Notes: a model not told the origin generated them from the letters alone. Shown: positions 1 through 8,450, counted from the stretch's first letter. The stretch is DNA of 58,351 nucleotides from Amycolatopsis acidicola (GCF_007713735.2 NZ_VMNW02000053.1:1-58351), one strand, 5' to 3'. Numbers and translations are program-made.

Positions 1-63
1 CATGTTGGCCCCTCCCGTTGGCGTGTTTGCCGCACCCGTGCGCGTGTTGGCCACCCGCGCGGG
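1..63. repeat. three imperfect 21-bp tandem repeats at window edge
   Basis: Three consecutive 21-bp units (1-21, 22-42, 43-63) share the core GTGTTGGCC followed by C-rich sequence. Unit 2 has TTTGCC instead of TTGGCC. The array may continue to the left of the window. One frame reads as a heptad-like pattern (LAPPVGV/FAAPVRV/LATRAGT), but it runs into non-coding sequence upstream of the first gene, so I treat it as a DNA repeat. Confidence 0.5.
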
Positions 64-152
64 CACCACCCCCACAGACGTGAAACATCTTCGCAACCCG
101 CCAGGTAGGGTCCGTACTACGCTGCCCACAAGCGAGCACGGAAAGGCGGGTC

Positions 153-1526
153 ATGGGAGACGTCGCGGCACGATTCGCCGAGATCGTCGGCGAGCACAAC
201 CTGCTCTCGGGCGCGCAGGTCGGTGAGGACTACGCGAGGGACGAGTCCCTCACCTGCGAGCCGCGCAAACCGGCGTACGTGGCCAAACCCGGCGCTGCCG
301 AGGAGGTCGCCGCGCTGCTGAAAACGGCCGCCGAGCACGGGATCCCGGTCACCGCGCGCGGTTCCGGCAGCGGCCTTTCCGGCGCCGCGCGCCCGCGCGA
401 GGACGGCCTGCTGGTGTCGTTCGAGCGGATGCACGCCGTACTCGAGATCGACGCCGACAACCAGGTCGCCGTCGTTCAGCCCGGCGTCACGCTGACGGAG
501 CTCGACGAGCAGACGGCCGCCGCGGGCCTGGCGTACACGGTGTACCCGGGCGAGCTGAGCGCCAGCGTCGGCGGCAATGTCGGCACCAACGCGGGCGGGA
601 TGCGGGCCGTGAAGTACGGCGTCACGCGTAACAACGTCGTTGGCCTGCAAGCGGTCCTGCCCACCGGGGAGATCATCCGCACCGGTGGGAAGACGTCCAA
701 GATCTCCACCGGCTACGACCTCACGCAGCTGATCATCGGCTCCGAGGGCACACTCGCGCTGGCCACCGAGGTGATCGTCAAACTGCACCCGCGGCTGGCG
801 CACTCGGCCACGCTGCTGGCCCCGTTCAACGATCTCGACCAGGTGGTGCGCGCCGTCCCGAAGGTGATCTCCGGCGGGCTCGAGCCCAACATCCTGGAGT
901 ACATCGACAACCTGACGATGGCCGCGATCAGCTACAACGAGAAGCTTTCGCTCGGTATCCCCGACGAGGTCCGCGATGCCACGCAGGCGTATCTGGTGGT
1001 GGGGCTGGAAAACCGGGACGGCGACCGGCTCGACGGTGACGTCGAGCGGGCCGGGGAGCTGCTCGGCGAGCTGGGCGCCACGGACGTGTACGTGCTCGAC
1101 GGCGGTTCGGCTCGGAAGCTCATCGAAGCGCGGGAAAAAGCCTTCTGGACGGCGAAATCCAGCGGCGCGGACGACGTGATCGACGTGGTCGTGCCACGCT
1201 CGGAGATGCCGGGCTTCCTCGCTAAGGTGCGGGAACTGGCCACGGCCGCCGAGTCCGGCGCCATCGGCTGCGGGCACGCCGGTGACGGGAACGTGCACCT
1301 GGCCATCTTCTGCAAGGATCCGGAAAAACGGCATCGGCTGCTGCACGACATCTTCGCCGCCGGGATGGCCGCCGGTGGCGCGATCTCGGGTGAACACGGG
1401 ATCGGACAGGCCAAAAAGGACCATTATGTCGAGCTCGAGGACCCGGCGAAACTGGAGCTGCTGAAGCGAATCAAGCAGGCTTTCGATCCGCGGGGCATCC
1501 TGAACCCCGGCGTACTCTTCGACTAG
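153..1526 (+). CDS. FAD-linked 2-hydroxyacid oxidase, GlcD / D-lactate dehydrogenase type
   Basis: A 457-residue flavoprotein of the vanillyl-alcohol-oxidase fold, expected to oxidise a 2-hydroxyacid such as glycolate or D-lactate in the cytoplasm or at the membrane face. The N-terminal FAD-binding half contains the glycine loop RGSGSGLSG (residues 69-77) and the GGNVGTNAGG segment near 130. The C-terminal FAD-oxidase half carries the conserved CGHAGDGNVH (His375) and GEHGIG (His415) motifs and ends in the usual ILNPGVLFD. Length is typical of the family. The ATG at 153 follows GGAAAGG at a good distance. The next gene starts 8 nt after the stop, so the two are co-transcribed. The exact substrate cannot be read from the sequence. 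A second, divergent member of the family lies at 52659-54029. Confidence 0.88.
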   Translation: MGDVAARFAEIVGEHNLLSGAQVGEDYARDESLTCEPRKPAYVAKPGAAEEVAALLKTAAEHGIPVTARGSGSGLSGAARPREDGLLVSFERMHAVLEIDADNQVAVVQPGVTLTELDEQTAAAGLAYTVYPGELSASVGGNVGTNAGGMRAVKYGVTRNNVVGLQAVLPTGEIIRTGGKTSKISTGYDLTQLIIGSEGTLALATEVIVKLHPRLAHSATLLAPFNDLDQVVRAVPKVISGGLEPNILEYIDNLTMAAISYNEKLSLGIPDEVRDATQAYLVVGLENRDGDRLDGDVERAGELLGELGATDVYVLDGGSARKLIEAREKAFWTAKSSGADDVIDVVVPRSEMPGFLAKVRELATAAESGAIGCGHAGDGNVHLAIFCKDPEKRHRLLHDIFAAGMAAGGAISGEHGIGQAKKDHYVELEDPAKLELLKRIKQAFDPRGILNPGVLFD

Positions 1527-1534
1527 GAGCAGCA

Positions 1535-3088
1535 TTGAACGGCGCGCAATCGTTGATCCGCACGCTCGTCGACTCGGGTGTCGACGTGTGCTTCGCGAAC
1601 CCCGGTACTTCGGAGATGCATTTCGTCGCGGCACTGGACACGGTGCCCGAAATGCGTGGCGTGCTCGCCCTGTTCGAGGGCGTGGTCACCGGCGCGGCCG
1701 ACGGCTACGCGCGGATCGCCGGGAAGCCCGCGGCCACGCTGCTGCACCTGGGGCCCGGCCTCGGCAACGGCTTGGCGAACCTCCACAACGCCCGCCGCGC
1801 GTACACGCCGGTCGTCAACGTGGTCGGCGATCACGCGACGTACCACAAGAAGTACGACGCGCCACTGGAGTCCGACATCGAGGCGGTCGCGGGTTCGCTC
1901 AACGGCTGGGTCCGCACCTCCGGCAGCACGGCCGACGTGGGCGCGGATGCGGCAGCGGCCGTCGCGGCCGCACAGGACCCGCCCGGCCGCGTGGCCACGC
2001 TGATCCTCCCGGCCGATGTGTCGTGGGGCGACGGTGGTGCGCCTGTGCCGCCGGTCCCGCCGCGCACTCCGCACGCCGTGGCGGAAACGACGGTCAAGGC
2101 GGTTGCCGAGTTGCTGCGCGGCGGCGAGCGCGTCGCCGTGCTCGCCGGTGGCCCTGCCTGTCATGAGGCTGGTTTGCGGGCCCTGAGCCGGATCGCGACG
2201 GCGACGGGCGCCAAGCCGTTCTTGGAGACTTTCCCCGCTCGTCTCGAGCGTGGCGCCGGGCTGCCGGAAATCGAGCGTCTCGGGTATCTCGCGGAGCAGG
2301 CCGCGTACCAACTGGAGGGTGTCCAGCACGTCGTGATCGCCGGAACGAAAGCGCCCGTTTCGTTCTTCGCGTACCCGGGCAAGCCGAGCGAGCTGGTCCC
2401 CGAAGGCGCGCAGGTGCACACCCTCGCCGAGATCGGCCAAGACGTCGTCGCCGCACTCGAATCGCTCGCCGACCAGGTCGCCCCGGACACGGAACCCGTT
2501 CTGCAGCAAGCAAAGCGGCCCGAACTGCCCACCGGCCCGCTGACGCCGCAGAACTGGGTCGAGGTGATCGGCGCGCTCCTTCCGGAGAACGCGATCATCT
2601 CTGACGAAGCGAACACTTCCGGTCTCCTGCTCCCCGGCGCCACCTCCGGCGCACCACGGCACGACGTGCTCACCCTCACCGGTGGCGCGATCGGCCAGGG
2701 CCTGCCCGTCGCGACCGGTGCCGCCATCGCGGCGCCGGACCGGCCGGTGGTCGCGCTGCAGTCCGACGGCAGTGCCCTGTACACGATCTCGGCGCTGTGG
2801 ACGCAGGCACGGGAAAACCTCGACGTGACAACGGTTCTGCTGAACAACCGCGCGTATGCGATCCTCCGCATGGAGCTGCAGCGGGTCGGCGCGGAAAGCA
2901 GCGGCCCGAAGGCGAACAGCCTGCTCGATCTGTCCACTCCGGACATGGACTTCGTGCGGATCGCGGAAGGCATGGGCGTTCCGGCGACCCGGGCCACCAC
3001 CGCGGAGGAGCTCGCAGAGCAGTTCCGCGCAGCACTGGCGGAGCCGGGCCCGCACTTGATCGACGCGGCTGTTCCCTCGCTGCTTTAG
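1535..3088 (+). CDS. acetolactate-synthase-like thiamine pyrophosphate enzyme
   Basis: A 517-residue protein of the TPP-dependent decarboxylase/acetolactate synthase superfamily, with the usual Pyr, central and PP domains. The catalytic Glu is Glu48 (ALFEGVVTGAADG). The TPP/Mg motif is SDG...NN (LQSDGSALYTISALW, then LLNNRAYAILRMEL) instead of GDG...NN. The TTG start at 1535 is chosen because AGGAGC lies just upstream, overlapping the stop of the preceding oxidase gene. There is no ilvN small-subunit gene beside it, and its partner gene is a 2-hydroxyacid oxidase. I therefore infer a catabolic or benzoylformate-decarboxylase-like role on a 2-oxoacid rather than branched-chain amino acid synthesis. 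Substrate unknown. Confidence 0.82.
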   Translation: MNGAQSLIRTLVDSGVDVCFANPGTSEMHFVAALDTVPEMRGVLALFEGVVTGAADGYARIAGKPAATLLHLGPGLGNGLANLHNARRAYTPVVNVVGDHATYHKKYDAPLESDIEAVAGSLNGWVRTSGSTADVGADAAAAVAAAQDPPGRVATLILPADVSWGDGGAPVPPVPPRTPHAVAETTVKAVAELLRGGERVAVLAGGPACHEAGLRALSRIATATGAKPFLETFPARLERGAGLPEIERLGYLAEQAAYQLEGVQHVVIAGTKAPVSFFAYPGKPSELVPEGAQVHTLAEIGQDVVAALESLADQVAPDTEPVLQQAKRPELPTGPLTPQNWVEVIGALLPENAIISDEANTSGLLLPGATSGAPRHDVLTLTGGAIGQGLPVATGAAIAAPDRPVVALQSDGSALYTISALWTQARENLDVTTVLLNNRAYAILRMELQRVGAESSGPKANSLLDLSTPDMDFVRIAEGMGVPATRATTAEELAEQFRAALAEPGPHLIDAAVPSLL

Positions 3089-3130
3089 GCTCTTCAGGGC
3101 GGATCGCGCCAGCGATCCGCCCTAGAGGTG

Positions 3131-3272
3131 GGTGCTCATCCCGTCGCCTGCCCAGCCCCACATCACTTTTCCCTGGGCCCGCAACCCCTCTCCCCAGCAC
3201 GCGCCCGAAAGACCAGAGCTTGCGGGCCCAGGGGAAAGTGATAGCGCTTTCGCAGGCGACGGGATGAGCAGC
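3131..3272. repeat. 142-bp imperfect palindrome, two stacked stems
   Basis: The outer arms 3133-3151 and 3252-3270 are a perfect 19-bp inverted repeat. The inner arms 3162-3184 and 3220-3242 are a 23-bp inverted repeat with one G-T-type mismatch. Short unpaired segments separate them and the loop is 35 nt. There is no T-run after the structure on either strand, so it is not a simple intrinsic terminator. It follows the stop of the TPP-enzyme gene by about 40 nt. It could be a degenerate MITE, a structured 3' element, or an unlisted ncRNA. Confidence 0.8.
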
Positions 3273-3403
3273 CACCTCTCCCCCAACCACCCCCGCAACC
3301 GGCGGCCAAGCTACGGGCCGTGCCCATCCTGGAGCCTGCCTCCCGGCGAGGGAATCTTTTAATCTTTTTCTCTCGGCTTTCTTGGCCTTAGCTCAACCTG
3401 CGA

Positions 3404-3457
3404 CAGCAACGGACGCGCGCAGGGCGCGCTGTGTGCACCCCTCCGCCGCCCCGATCC
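3404..3457. repeat. dispersed intergenic repeat, copy A
   Basis: This segment matches 45691-45743 nearly base for base. Both begin with CAGCAACGGACGCGCG, then 4-5 variable bases, then CGCGCT(G/T)TGTGCACCCCTC, 6 variable bases and CCCGATCC. Both copies lie in intergenic DNA 42 kb apart. The last 22 bp form the left arm of the hairpin at 3436-3559. Confidence 0.7.
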
Positions 3458-3559
3458 GTAAGTGTTTGCGATCTCGGCACTGCGTCAAGGCTGGAAAGAT
3501 GCCTTGACCCAGCACCAAGATCGCAAAAGCAGGCTGGGGATCGGAGCGGCGGAGGGGTG
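3436..3559. repeat. 124-bp nested palindrome with three stacked stems
   Basis: The outer arms 3436-3457 and 3538-3559 are a 22-bp inverted repeat with one mismatch. The middle arms 3465-3477 and 3515-3527 pair 12 of 13. The inner arms GTCAAGGC (3484-3491) and GCCTTGAC (3501-3508) pair perfectly around a 9-nt loop. The left outer arm overlaps dispersed repeat copy A. No open frame of note is present. Confidence 0.8.
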
Positions 3560-3610
3560 TGGTCGTCGGGTGTTCCCGGCTTTCGTTGCCGGGCGGCGGG
3601 TTCCCCCAAA

Positions 3611-3653
3611 CAAAAAAGCTGCCCCTCCCGGTGCTGTGGGGAGGGGCAGCTTT
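3611..3653 (-). terminator. intrinsic terminator of fadA-fadB
   Basis: A perfect 15-bp stem (3615-3629 with 3639-3653) has a 9-nt loop. On the minus strand it is followed by a run of T (complement of CAAAAAA at 3611-3617). It sits 15 nt past the fadB stop. Confidence 0.92.
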
Positions 3654-3668
3654 CTTCAGCGAGAGTGC

Positions 3669-5828
3669 TTACTCGAAGATCTCGCCGGCTTCGGCCTTCT
3701 TCACCAGCGACTCGGGCGGCTGGAAGTGGTCGCCGTAGCGCTCCGCCAGTTCGCGGGCGCGGGCGACGAAGCCCTTCAGGCCACCTTCGTACTGGTTGAT
3801 GTACTGGATGACACCACCGGTCCACGCCGGGAAACCGATCCCGAAGATCGAGCCGATGTTGGCGTCCTGCACCGAGGTGAGCACACCTTCATCGAAGCAT
3901 TTCACCGTCTCCAGCGCTTCCGCGAAGAGCATGCGCTCCTGCAGGTCCTTGAACGGGACGTTCCCGCTGCCGGAATTGAAAGCCTCCCGCAGGCCCGGCC
4001 AGATCCGGGTGCGCTTTCCGTCCACGTACTCGTAGAAACCGGCGCCCGAGGAACGGCCCTTGCGGTCGTACTCGTCCAGCATGCGGTCGATGACGGCTTC
4101 GGAGGCGTGCGACTTCCAGGTGCCGCCCGCCGCTTCGACAGCAGCCTTGGTCTCCTGCCGGATCTTGCGCGGCAGGGTCAGGGTCAGCTCGTCCATCAGC
4201 TGCAGCGGCGGAGCCGGGTACCCGGCCTGCGAACCGGCCTGCTCGATCGACGCGGGCTCGACGCCTTCACCGACCGCGGCAACGGCCTCGTTGATGAAGG
4301 TGCCGATGACACGCGAGGTGAAGAAGCCACGGCTGTCGTGCACGACGATCGGCGTCTTCTTGATCTGCAGGGTGTAGTCGAAGACCTTCGCCAGCGTGGC
4401 GTCCGAGGTCTTTTCGCCACGGATGATCTCCACGAGCGGCATCTTGTCCACCGGCGAGAAGAAGTGGATGCCGATGAAGTCTTCCTGCCGCTGCACACCC
4501 TGCGCGAGGCCGGTGATGGGCAGCGTGGAGGTGTTCGAGCCGAGCACGGCGTCCGGGTTGACGACGTTCTCGATCTCACCGAAGACCTTGTGCTTGAGCT
4601 CCTGGCTCTCGAACACCGCCTCGATCACGAAGTCGACGCCCTTGAAGTCCTGCGGGTCGCCCGTCGGCTTGATCCGCGCGAGCAGTTCGTCCGACTTCTC
4701 CTTCGTGGTCTTGCCGCGGGAAAGCGCTTTCTCCTCCAGCTTGACCGCGTAGCCCTTGCCCTTTTCGGCCGCCTCCTGCGAGACGTCCTTGAGCACCACG
4801 TCGATACCGGCCTTCGCCGAGACATAGGCGATCGCGGCGCCCATCATGCCGGCGCCGAGCACACCCACCTTCTTCGCGGTGTACTTCTCGAAACCGTCGG
4901 GCCGCGAGCCACCGGAGTTGATGTGCTGCAGGTCGAAGAAGAACGCCTTCGTCATGTTCTTCGCGACCTGGCCGATCGCCAGGCTGACGAAATACCGCGT
5001 CTCGATCAGGGTGGCCGTCTCGATGTCGACCTGCGCGCCCTCGACCGCCGCGGCCAGGATCGCGCGCGGGGCGGGCATCGGGGCGCCCTTGATCTGCTTG
5101 CGCAGGTTCGCCGGGAACGCGGGCAGGTTCGCCGCGAAAGCCGGGCTCGAAGGCGAACCGCCGGGGATCTTGTAGCCCTTGACGTCCCACGGCTGCACGG
5201 CATCGGGGTTGGCCTTGACCCACTCCTTGGCCTTCGGCAGCAGCTCGTCCACAGTGGACACCAGCTCGTGCACGAGGCCGAGCTCCAGCGCCTTCGCGGG
5301 CTTGTGCCGCTGGCCCTGCACGAGCACGTTCAGCACCGCGCTCTGAATGCCGAGCAGCCGCACGGTGCGCGCGACCCCGCCGCCGCCGGGCAGCAGGCCG
5401 AGGCTGACCTCGGGCAGGCCGATGACGTTGCCCTTCACGTCGGCCACGATGCGGTGGTGCGTGGCGAGCGCGATCTCCAGGCCACCTCCGAGCGCGGCGC
5501 CGTTGATGGCCGCCACGACGGGCTTGCCCAGCGTCTCCAGCCGGCGCAACTGGTCCTTCATCGCGTTGGTGCTGTTGGTGATCTCCTCGGCGTGCTCCGG
5601 CGTGGCCTGGATCAGGTCGTTGAGGTCACCGCCCGCGAAGAACGTCTTCTTGGCCGAGGTGATCACCACGCCGGTGATCGAGTCCTTTTCGGACTCCAGC
5701 CGTTCGACCGTGGCCTTGAAGGACTCCCGGAAGTCGGCGTTCATCGTGTTCGCCGACTGGTTGGGATCGTCAAGGGTCAGCACGACGATGCCGTCGGAGT
5801 CCTTGTCCCACTTGATGGTGTTGGTCAT
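3669..5828 (-). CDS. fadB: fatty-acid oxidation complex alpha subunit: enoyl-CoA hydratase / 3-hydroxyacyl-CoA dehydrogenase
   Basis: A 719-residue bifunctional beta-oxidation enzyme that hydrates enoyl-CoA and oxidises the resulting 3-hydroxyacyl-CoA with NAD. The N-terminal crotonase domain (about 1-200) has both catalytic glutamates, Glu118 in NGAALGGGLEIAL and Glu140 in LPEVSLGLLPGGGG. The dehydrogenase domain starts near 320 with the Rossmann loop GVLGAGMMG (322-330), followed by GIHFFSPVDKMPLVE containing the catalytic His. A C-terminal dehydrogenase helical domain follows. The ATG at 5828 is preceded by GAGGAC and lies 4 nt after the thiolase stop. This is the standard fadA-fadB arrangement, so the two subunits are translated together. 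Intrinsic terminator downstream. Confidence 0.95.
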   Translation of the reverse strand: MTNTIKWDKDSDGIVVLTLDDPNQSANTMNADFRESFKATVERLESEKDSITGVVITSAKKTFFAGGDLNDLIQATPEHAEEITNSTNAMKDQLRRLETLGKPVVAAINGAALGGGLEIALATHHRIVADVKGNVIGLPEVSLGLLPGGGGVARTVRLLGIQSAVLNVLVQGQRHKPAKALELGLVHELVSTVDELLPKAKEWVKANPDAVQPWDVKGYKIPGGSPSSPAFAANLPAFPANLRKQIKGAPMPAPRAILAAAVEGAQVDIETATLIETRYFVSLAIGQVAKNMTKAFFFDLQHINSGGSRPDGFEKYTAKKVGVLGAGMMGAAIAYVSAKAGIDVVLKDVSQEAAEKGKGYAVKLEEKALSRGKTTKEKSDELLARIKPTGDPQDFKGVDFVIEAVFESQELKHKVFGEIENVVNPDAVLGSNTSTLPITGLAQGVQRQEDFIGIHFFSPVDKMPLVEIIRGEKTSDATLAKVFDYTLQIKKTPIVVHDSRGFFTSRVIGTFINEAVAAVGEGVEPASIEQAGSQAGYPAPPLQLMDELTLTLPRKIRQETKAAVEAAGGTWKSHASEAVIDRMLDEYDRKGRSSGAGFYEYVDGKRTRIWPGLREAFNSGSGNVPFKDLQERMLFAEALETVKCFDEGVLTSVQDANIGSIFGIGFPAWTGGVIQYINQYEGGLKGFVARARELAERYGDHFQPPESLVKKAEAGEIFE

Positions 5829-5832
5829 GTCC

Positions 5833-7044
5833 TCACACCCGCTCGATGATCGTGCCGATACCCATCCCGCCACCGATGCACAGCGAAAGCAGCGCGCGGC
5901 GCTGCTGCCGGCGCTCCAGCTCGTCCACCATGGTGCCGAGGATCATCGCGCCGGTGGCGCCCAGCGGGTGCCCCATCGCGATCGCGCCGCCGTTGACGTT
6001 GACCTTCTCCTCCGGCAGCTTCAGGTCCTTCATCCACTTGAGCACAACCGAGGCGAAGGCCTCGTTCAGCTCGAACAGGTCGATGTCGTCGACGGTCAGC
6101 CCGGCGGTGTCCAGCACCTTCCTGGTGGCGGGCGTCGGACCGGTCAGCATGATCGTCGGGTCGGAGCCGGTGATCGCGGCGGACACGATGCGCGCACGCG
6201 GGGTCAGCCCGAGGTCCTTGCCGACCTGCTCGTCACCGATCAGCACCAGCGCGGCACCGTCGACGATGCCCGAGGAGTTGCCACCGGTGTGCACGTGGTC
6301 GATCTTTTCGACCTGGTGGTACTTCTGCAGCGCCACCGCGTCGAAACCGCCGAACTCGCCGATGGTCTCGAAGGCGGGCTTGAGCTTGCCGAGGCTCTCC
6401 ACGGTGCTTCCGGGACGCCGGTGCTCGTCGTGGTCGAGGATCGTGACGCCGTTGATGTCCTTGACCGGAACCACGGACTTGGCGAAGTAGCCGCCGGACC
6501 AGGCCGCCTCGGCCTTCTCCTGCGAGCGCACCGCGAACCGGTCCACGTCCTCGCGCGAGAAGCCCTCGATCGTGGCGATGAGGTCGGCGCCGATGCCCTG
6601 GGGGACGAAGTAGGTGTCGTAGTTCGTGGCCGGGTCGGTGAACATCGCGCCACCGTCGGAGCCCATCGGCACCCGCGACATCGATTCCACGCCACCGGCG
6701 AGGATCAGGCTCTCCCAGCCGGAGCGTACCCGCGCCGCCGCCTGGTTGACCGCCTCCAGACCGGAGGAGCAGAACCTGTTCAGCTGCACACCCGCGACGG
6801 TGTCCGGCAGGCCGGAGGCCATCGCCGCGCCGCGCGCGATGTCCGCGCCCTGGTCACCCACCGGCGAGACGACGCCGAGGATGATGTCTTCGATCTTGGC
6901 CGGGTCCAGGCCCGGGTGGCGCGCCTTGAGCTCGTCGATCAGACCGACCACCAGGTCGATCGGCTTGGTCCCGTGCAGGGACCCGCCCTTGTTCTTCCCA
7001 CGAGGCGTGCGGATCGCCTCGTAGATGTATGCCTCGTTGCTCAC
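5833..7044 (-). CDS. fadA: acetyl-CoA acyltransferase (3-ketoacyl-CoA thiolase)
   Basis: A 403-residue thiolase that cleaves 3-ketoacyl-CoA to acetyl-CoA and a shortened acyl-CoA, completing the cycle with FadB. The acyl-accepting cysteine is Cys92 (NRFCSSG). The acid/base residues are His359 in GGAIAMGHPLGATGA and Cys389 in LCIGGGMG. A GTG start at 7044 (VSNEAYIYEAIRTP) is preferred because it follows GGAAAGG and gives the usual family N-terminus. A longer frame upstream has no family support. It is divergent from the tandem TetR gene, which is the obvious candidate regulator. Confidence 0.93.
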   Translation of the reverse strand: MSNEAYIYEAIRTPRGKNKGGSLHGTKPIDLVVGLIDELKARHPGLDPAKIEDIILGVVSPVGDQGADIARGAAMASGLPDTVAGVQLNRFCSSGLEAVNQAAARVRSGWESLILAGGVESMSRVPMGSDGGAMFTDPATNYDTYFVPQGIGADLIATIEGFSREDVDRFAVRSQEKAEAAWSGGYFAKSVVPVKDINGVTILDHDEHRRPGSTVESLGKLKPAFETIGEFGGFDAVALQKYHQVEKIDHVHTGGNSSGIVDGAALVLIGDEQVGKDLGLTPRARIVSAAITGSDPTIMLTGPTPATRKVLDTAGLTVDDIDLFELNEAFASVVLKWMKDLKLPEEKVNVNGGAIAMGHPLGATGAMILGTMVDELERRQQRRALLSLCIGGGMGIGTIIERV

Positions 7045-7081
7045 ACCGACGGCCTTTCCTCGGATGATGCTAATTTCCACT

Positions 7082-7112
7082 AACATAGTCCGCACATATG
7101 CGCTGGTGTCAA
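7082..7112 (-). promoter_or_regulatory. candidate fadA promoter in the divergent fadA/tetR spacer
   Basis: On the minus strand a perfect -35 TTGACA (7112-7107) is followed about 18-19 nt later by a -10-like TATGTT (7087-7082). The intervening bases include CATATG with partial dyad symmetry, a possible regulator contact. The spacing is slightly long. Based on consensus only. Confidence 0.4.
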
Positions 7113-7153
7113 CCGCTTGCGTCATGATTCACCGAAGCTAGAGTGGTCTCACC

Positions 7154-8335
7154 ATGCAGCCCTCGAAAACCCGTCGCCCCGGGGACAGGAAGAGTCAGCT
7201 GGCCGCCGTCGCGGCCGAGCTGTTCCGTGCCCGCGGCTACCACGGCGTCGGGATCAACGACATCGCCGCGGCGGCCGGGATCACCGGGCCGGCGCTCTAC
7301 CGGCATTTCGCGGACAAGCAGGCAGTGCTCGCGTACGTGCTCCTGTCGGCGGTGCGCGACATGGAGGCGGAGACGACGGCGGCGCTGTCGACGCTGGGGA
7401 GCCCGAGCGGCGAGCAGGTGGAGGAGCTGCTGAGCCGCATCGCGGCGGCCTCGGTCGAGCGGCGTGACGTGGCGGCGTTGTGGCGCTGGCAGGGGCGGCA
7501 TCTGTCCCCGGAAGACCAGCGCGAGATCGGGAAACGCTCGGGCGTGATCCTCACCGGCTGGGCGAAGGTCCTGCTCGAAGTCCGTCCTGAGCTCAGCGCG
7601 GACGACGCGGAGCTGCTCTGCTGGGCCGCGCTGAGCGTCTTCGGCAGCGTGTCGGTGCACCGCACAACGGTCGCGAAGCGGCGTTTCGTGCAGCTGCTGG
7701 TCGAGCTGGCCAAGCAGGTCTTGTCCGCGGACCTGCCGCCGCAGGAGGAAGTGGACACCCCCAAACCCACGGGTGTCGGCACGCCGTCACGGCGCGAGCA
7801 GCTGATGGCGGAGGCCGCGGAGTTGTTCCGCCAGCGGGGTTTCCACGCCGTGAGCATGGAGGACATCGGCTCGGCCGCCGGCATCGCGGGCCCCAGCGTC
7901 TACCGGCATTTCGCCAGCAAGGCGACCCTGGTCTACGCGATCGGGCGCCGTTCGGCGGACCGGCTGGCGCTGGCGGCCGACGAAGTGCTGCGGAGCAGCA
8001 CGGACGAGTCCGCGGCGCTGCGCGGGCTCGTCGATTCCTACGTGCAGGTGCTCACCGGCTCGCCTGAGCTGGCGGTGTCGTTCTCCGTGGACGGTGTCAA
8101 CTTCTCCGAGGACGAACGCGCTGATCTGCTCCGCAGGCAACGCGAGTACGTCGGCCAGTGGGTGAACCTGCTGTGCGCGGCGCGGCCCGAACTTCCGCCG
8201 AAGGAAGCCAAGATCACCGTGCACGCGGCGCTCACCATCGCGAACGACCTCGCCCGCACGCGCCGCGTGAGCAAGCGGCCGAACCTCTCGGCCGAGCTGG
8301 TCGCGCTGATGCGCGCCGTACTGCGCCTTTCCTGA
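7154..8335 (+). CDS. tandem TetR-family regulator with two DNA-binding domains
   Basis: A 393-residue protein made of two consecutive TetR units. The first helix-turn-helix is at about residues 13-60 (RKSQLAAVAAELFRARGYHG...YRHFADK). The second is at about 213-262 (RREQLMAEAAELFRQRGFHA...YRHFASK). Each is followed by its own helical ligand/dimerisation region. Ordinary TetR proteins are about 200 residues, so this is a head-to-tail fusion or duplication, and one chain may mimic a dimer. It is divergent from fadA-fadB and upstream of an acyl-CoA dehydrogenase pair that has a palindromic operator. I infer it is an acyl-CoA-responsive repressor of fatty acid degradation. The ATG at 7154 has only a weak ribosome-binding site. 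A possible TTGCGT/TAGAGT promoter ends just before it, so the transcript may be leaderless. Confidence 0.88.
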   Translation: MQPSKTRRPGDRKSQLAAVAAELFRARGYHGVGINDIAAAAGITGPALYRHFADKQAVLAYVLLSAVRDMEAETTAALSTLGSPSGEQVEELLSRIAAASVERRDVAALWRWQGRHLSPEDQREIGKRSGVILTGWAKVLLEVRPELSADDAELLCWAALSVFGSVSVHRTTVAKRRFVQLLVELAKQVLSADLPPQEEVDTPKPTGVGTPSRREQLMAEAAELFRQRGFHAVSMEDIGSAAGIAGPSVYRHFASKATLVYAIGRRSADRLALAADEVLRSSTDESAALRGLVDSYVQVLTGSPELAVSFSVDGVNFSEDERADLLRRQREYVGQWVNLLCAARPELPPKEAKITVHAALTIANDLARTRRVSKRPNLSAELVALMRAVLRLS

Positions 8336-8407
8336 GCGTCCCCGCTCGCTGTGCACTCGTTCCGGTAAAGCCGGTACGAGGTACTCACCGATCCTTCCTG
8401 ACTCGTG

Positions 8408-8431
8408 GTAACCTACTCGCCAGTAGGTAAC
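8408..8431. promoter_or_regulatory. 24-bp palindromic operator upstream of the acyl-CoA dehydrogenase pair
   Basis: ACCTACT (8411-8417), spacer CGCC, AGTAGGT (8422-8428), with further matching GT/AC outside one mismatch on each side. It is centred 31 bp upstream of the GTG start at 8451. The size and symmetry fit a TetR-type site. The neighbouring tandem TetR protein is the likeliest ligand. Confidence 0.65.
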
Positions 8432-8450
8432 GGTCTGATGGGAGTGCGAC

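Noticed and set aside
2..226. Short protein encoded at the window start
   Set aside because: The first part is tandem DNA repeats and the rest overlaps the promoter and start of the oxidase gene in another frame.
1535..3088. ilvB (biosynthetic acetolactate synthase)
   Set aside because: No small regulatory subunit gene or ilvC is adjacent, the TPP motif begins SDG, and it is coupled to a 2-hydroxyacid oxidase.
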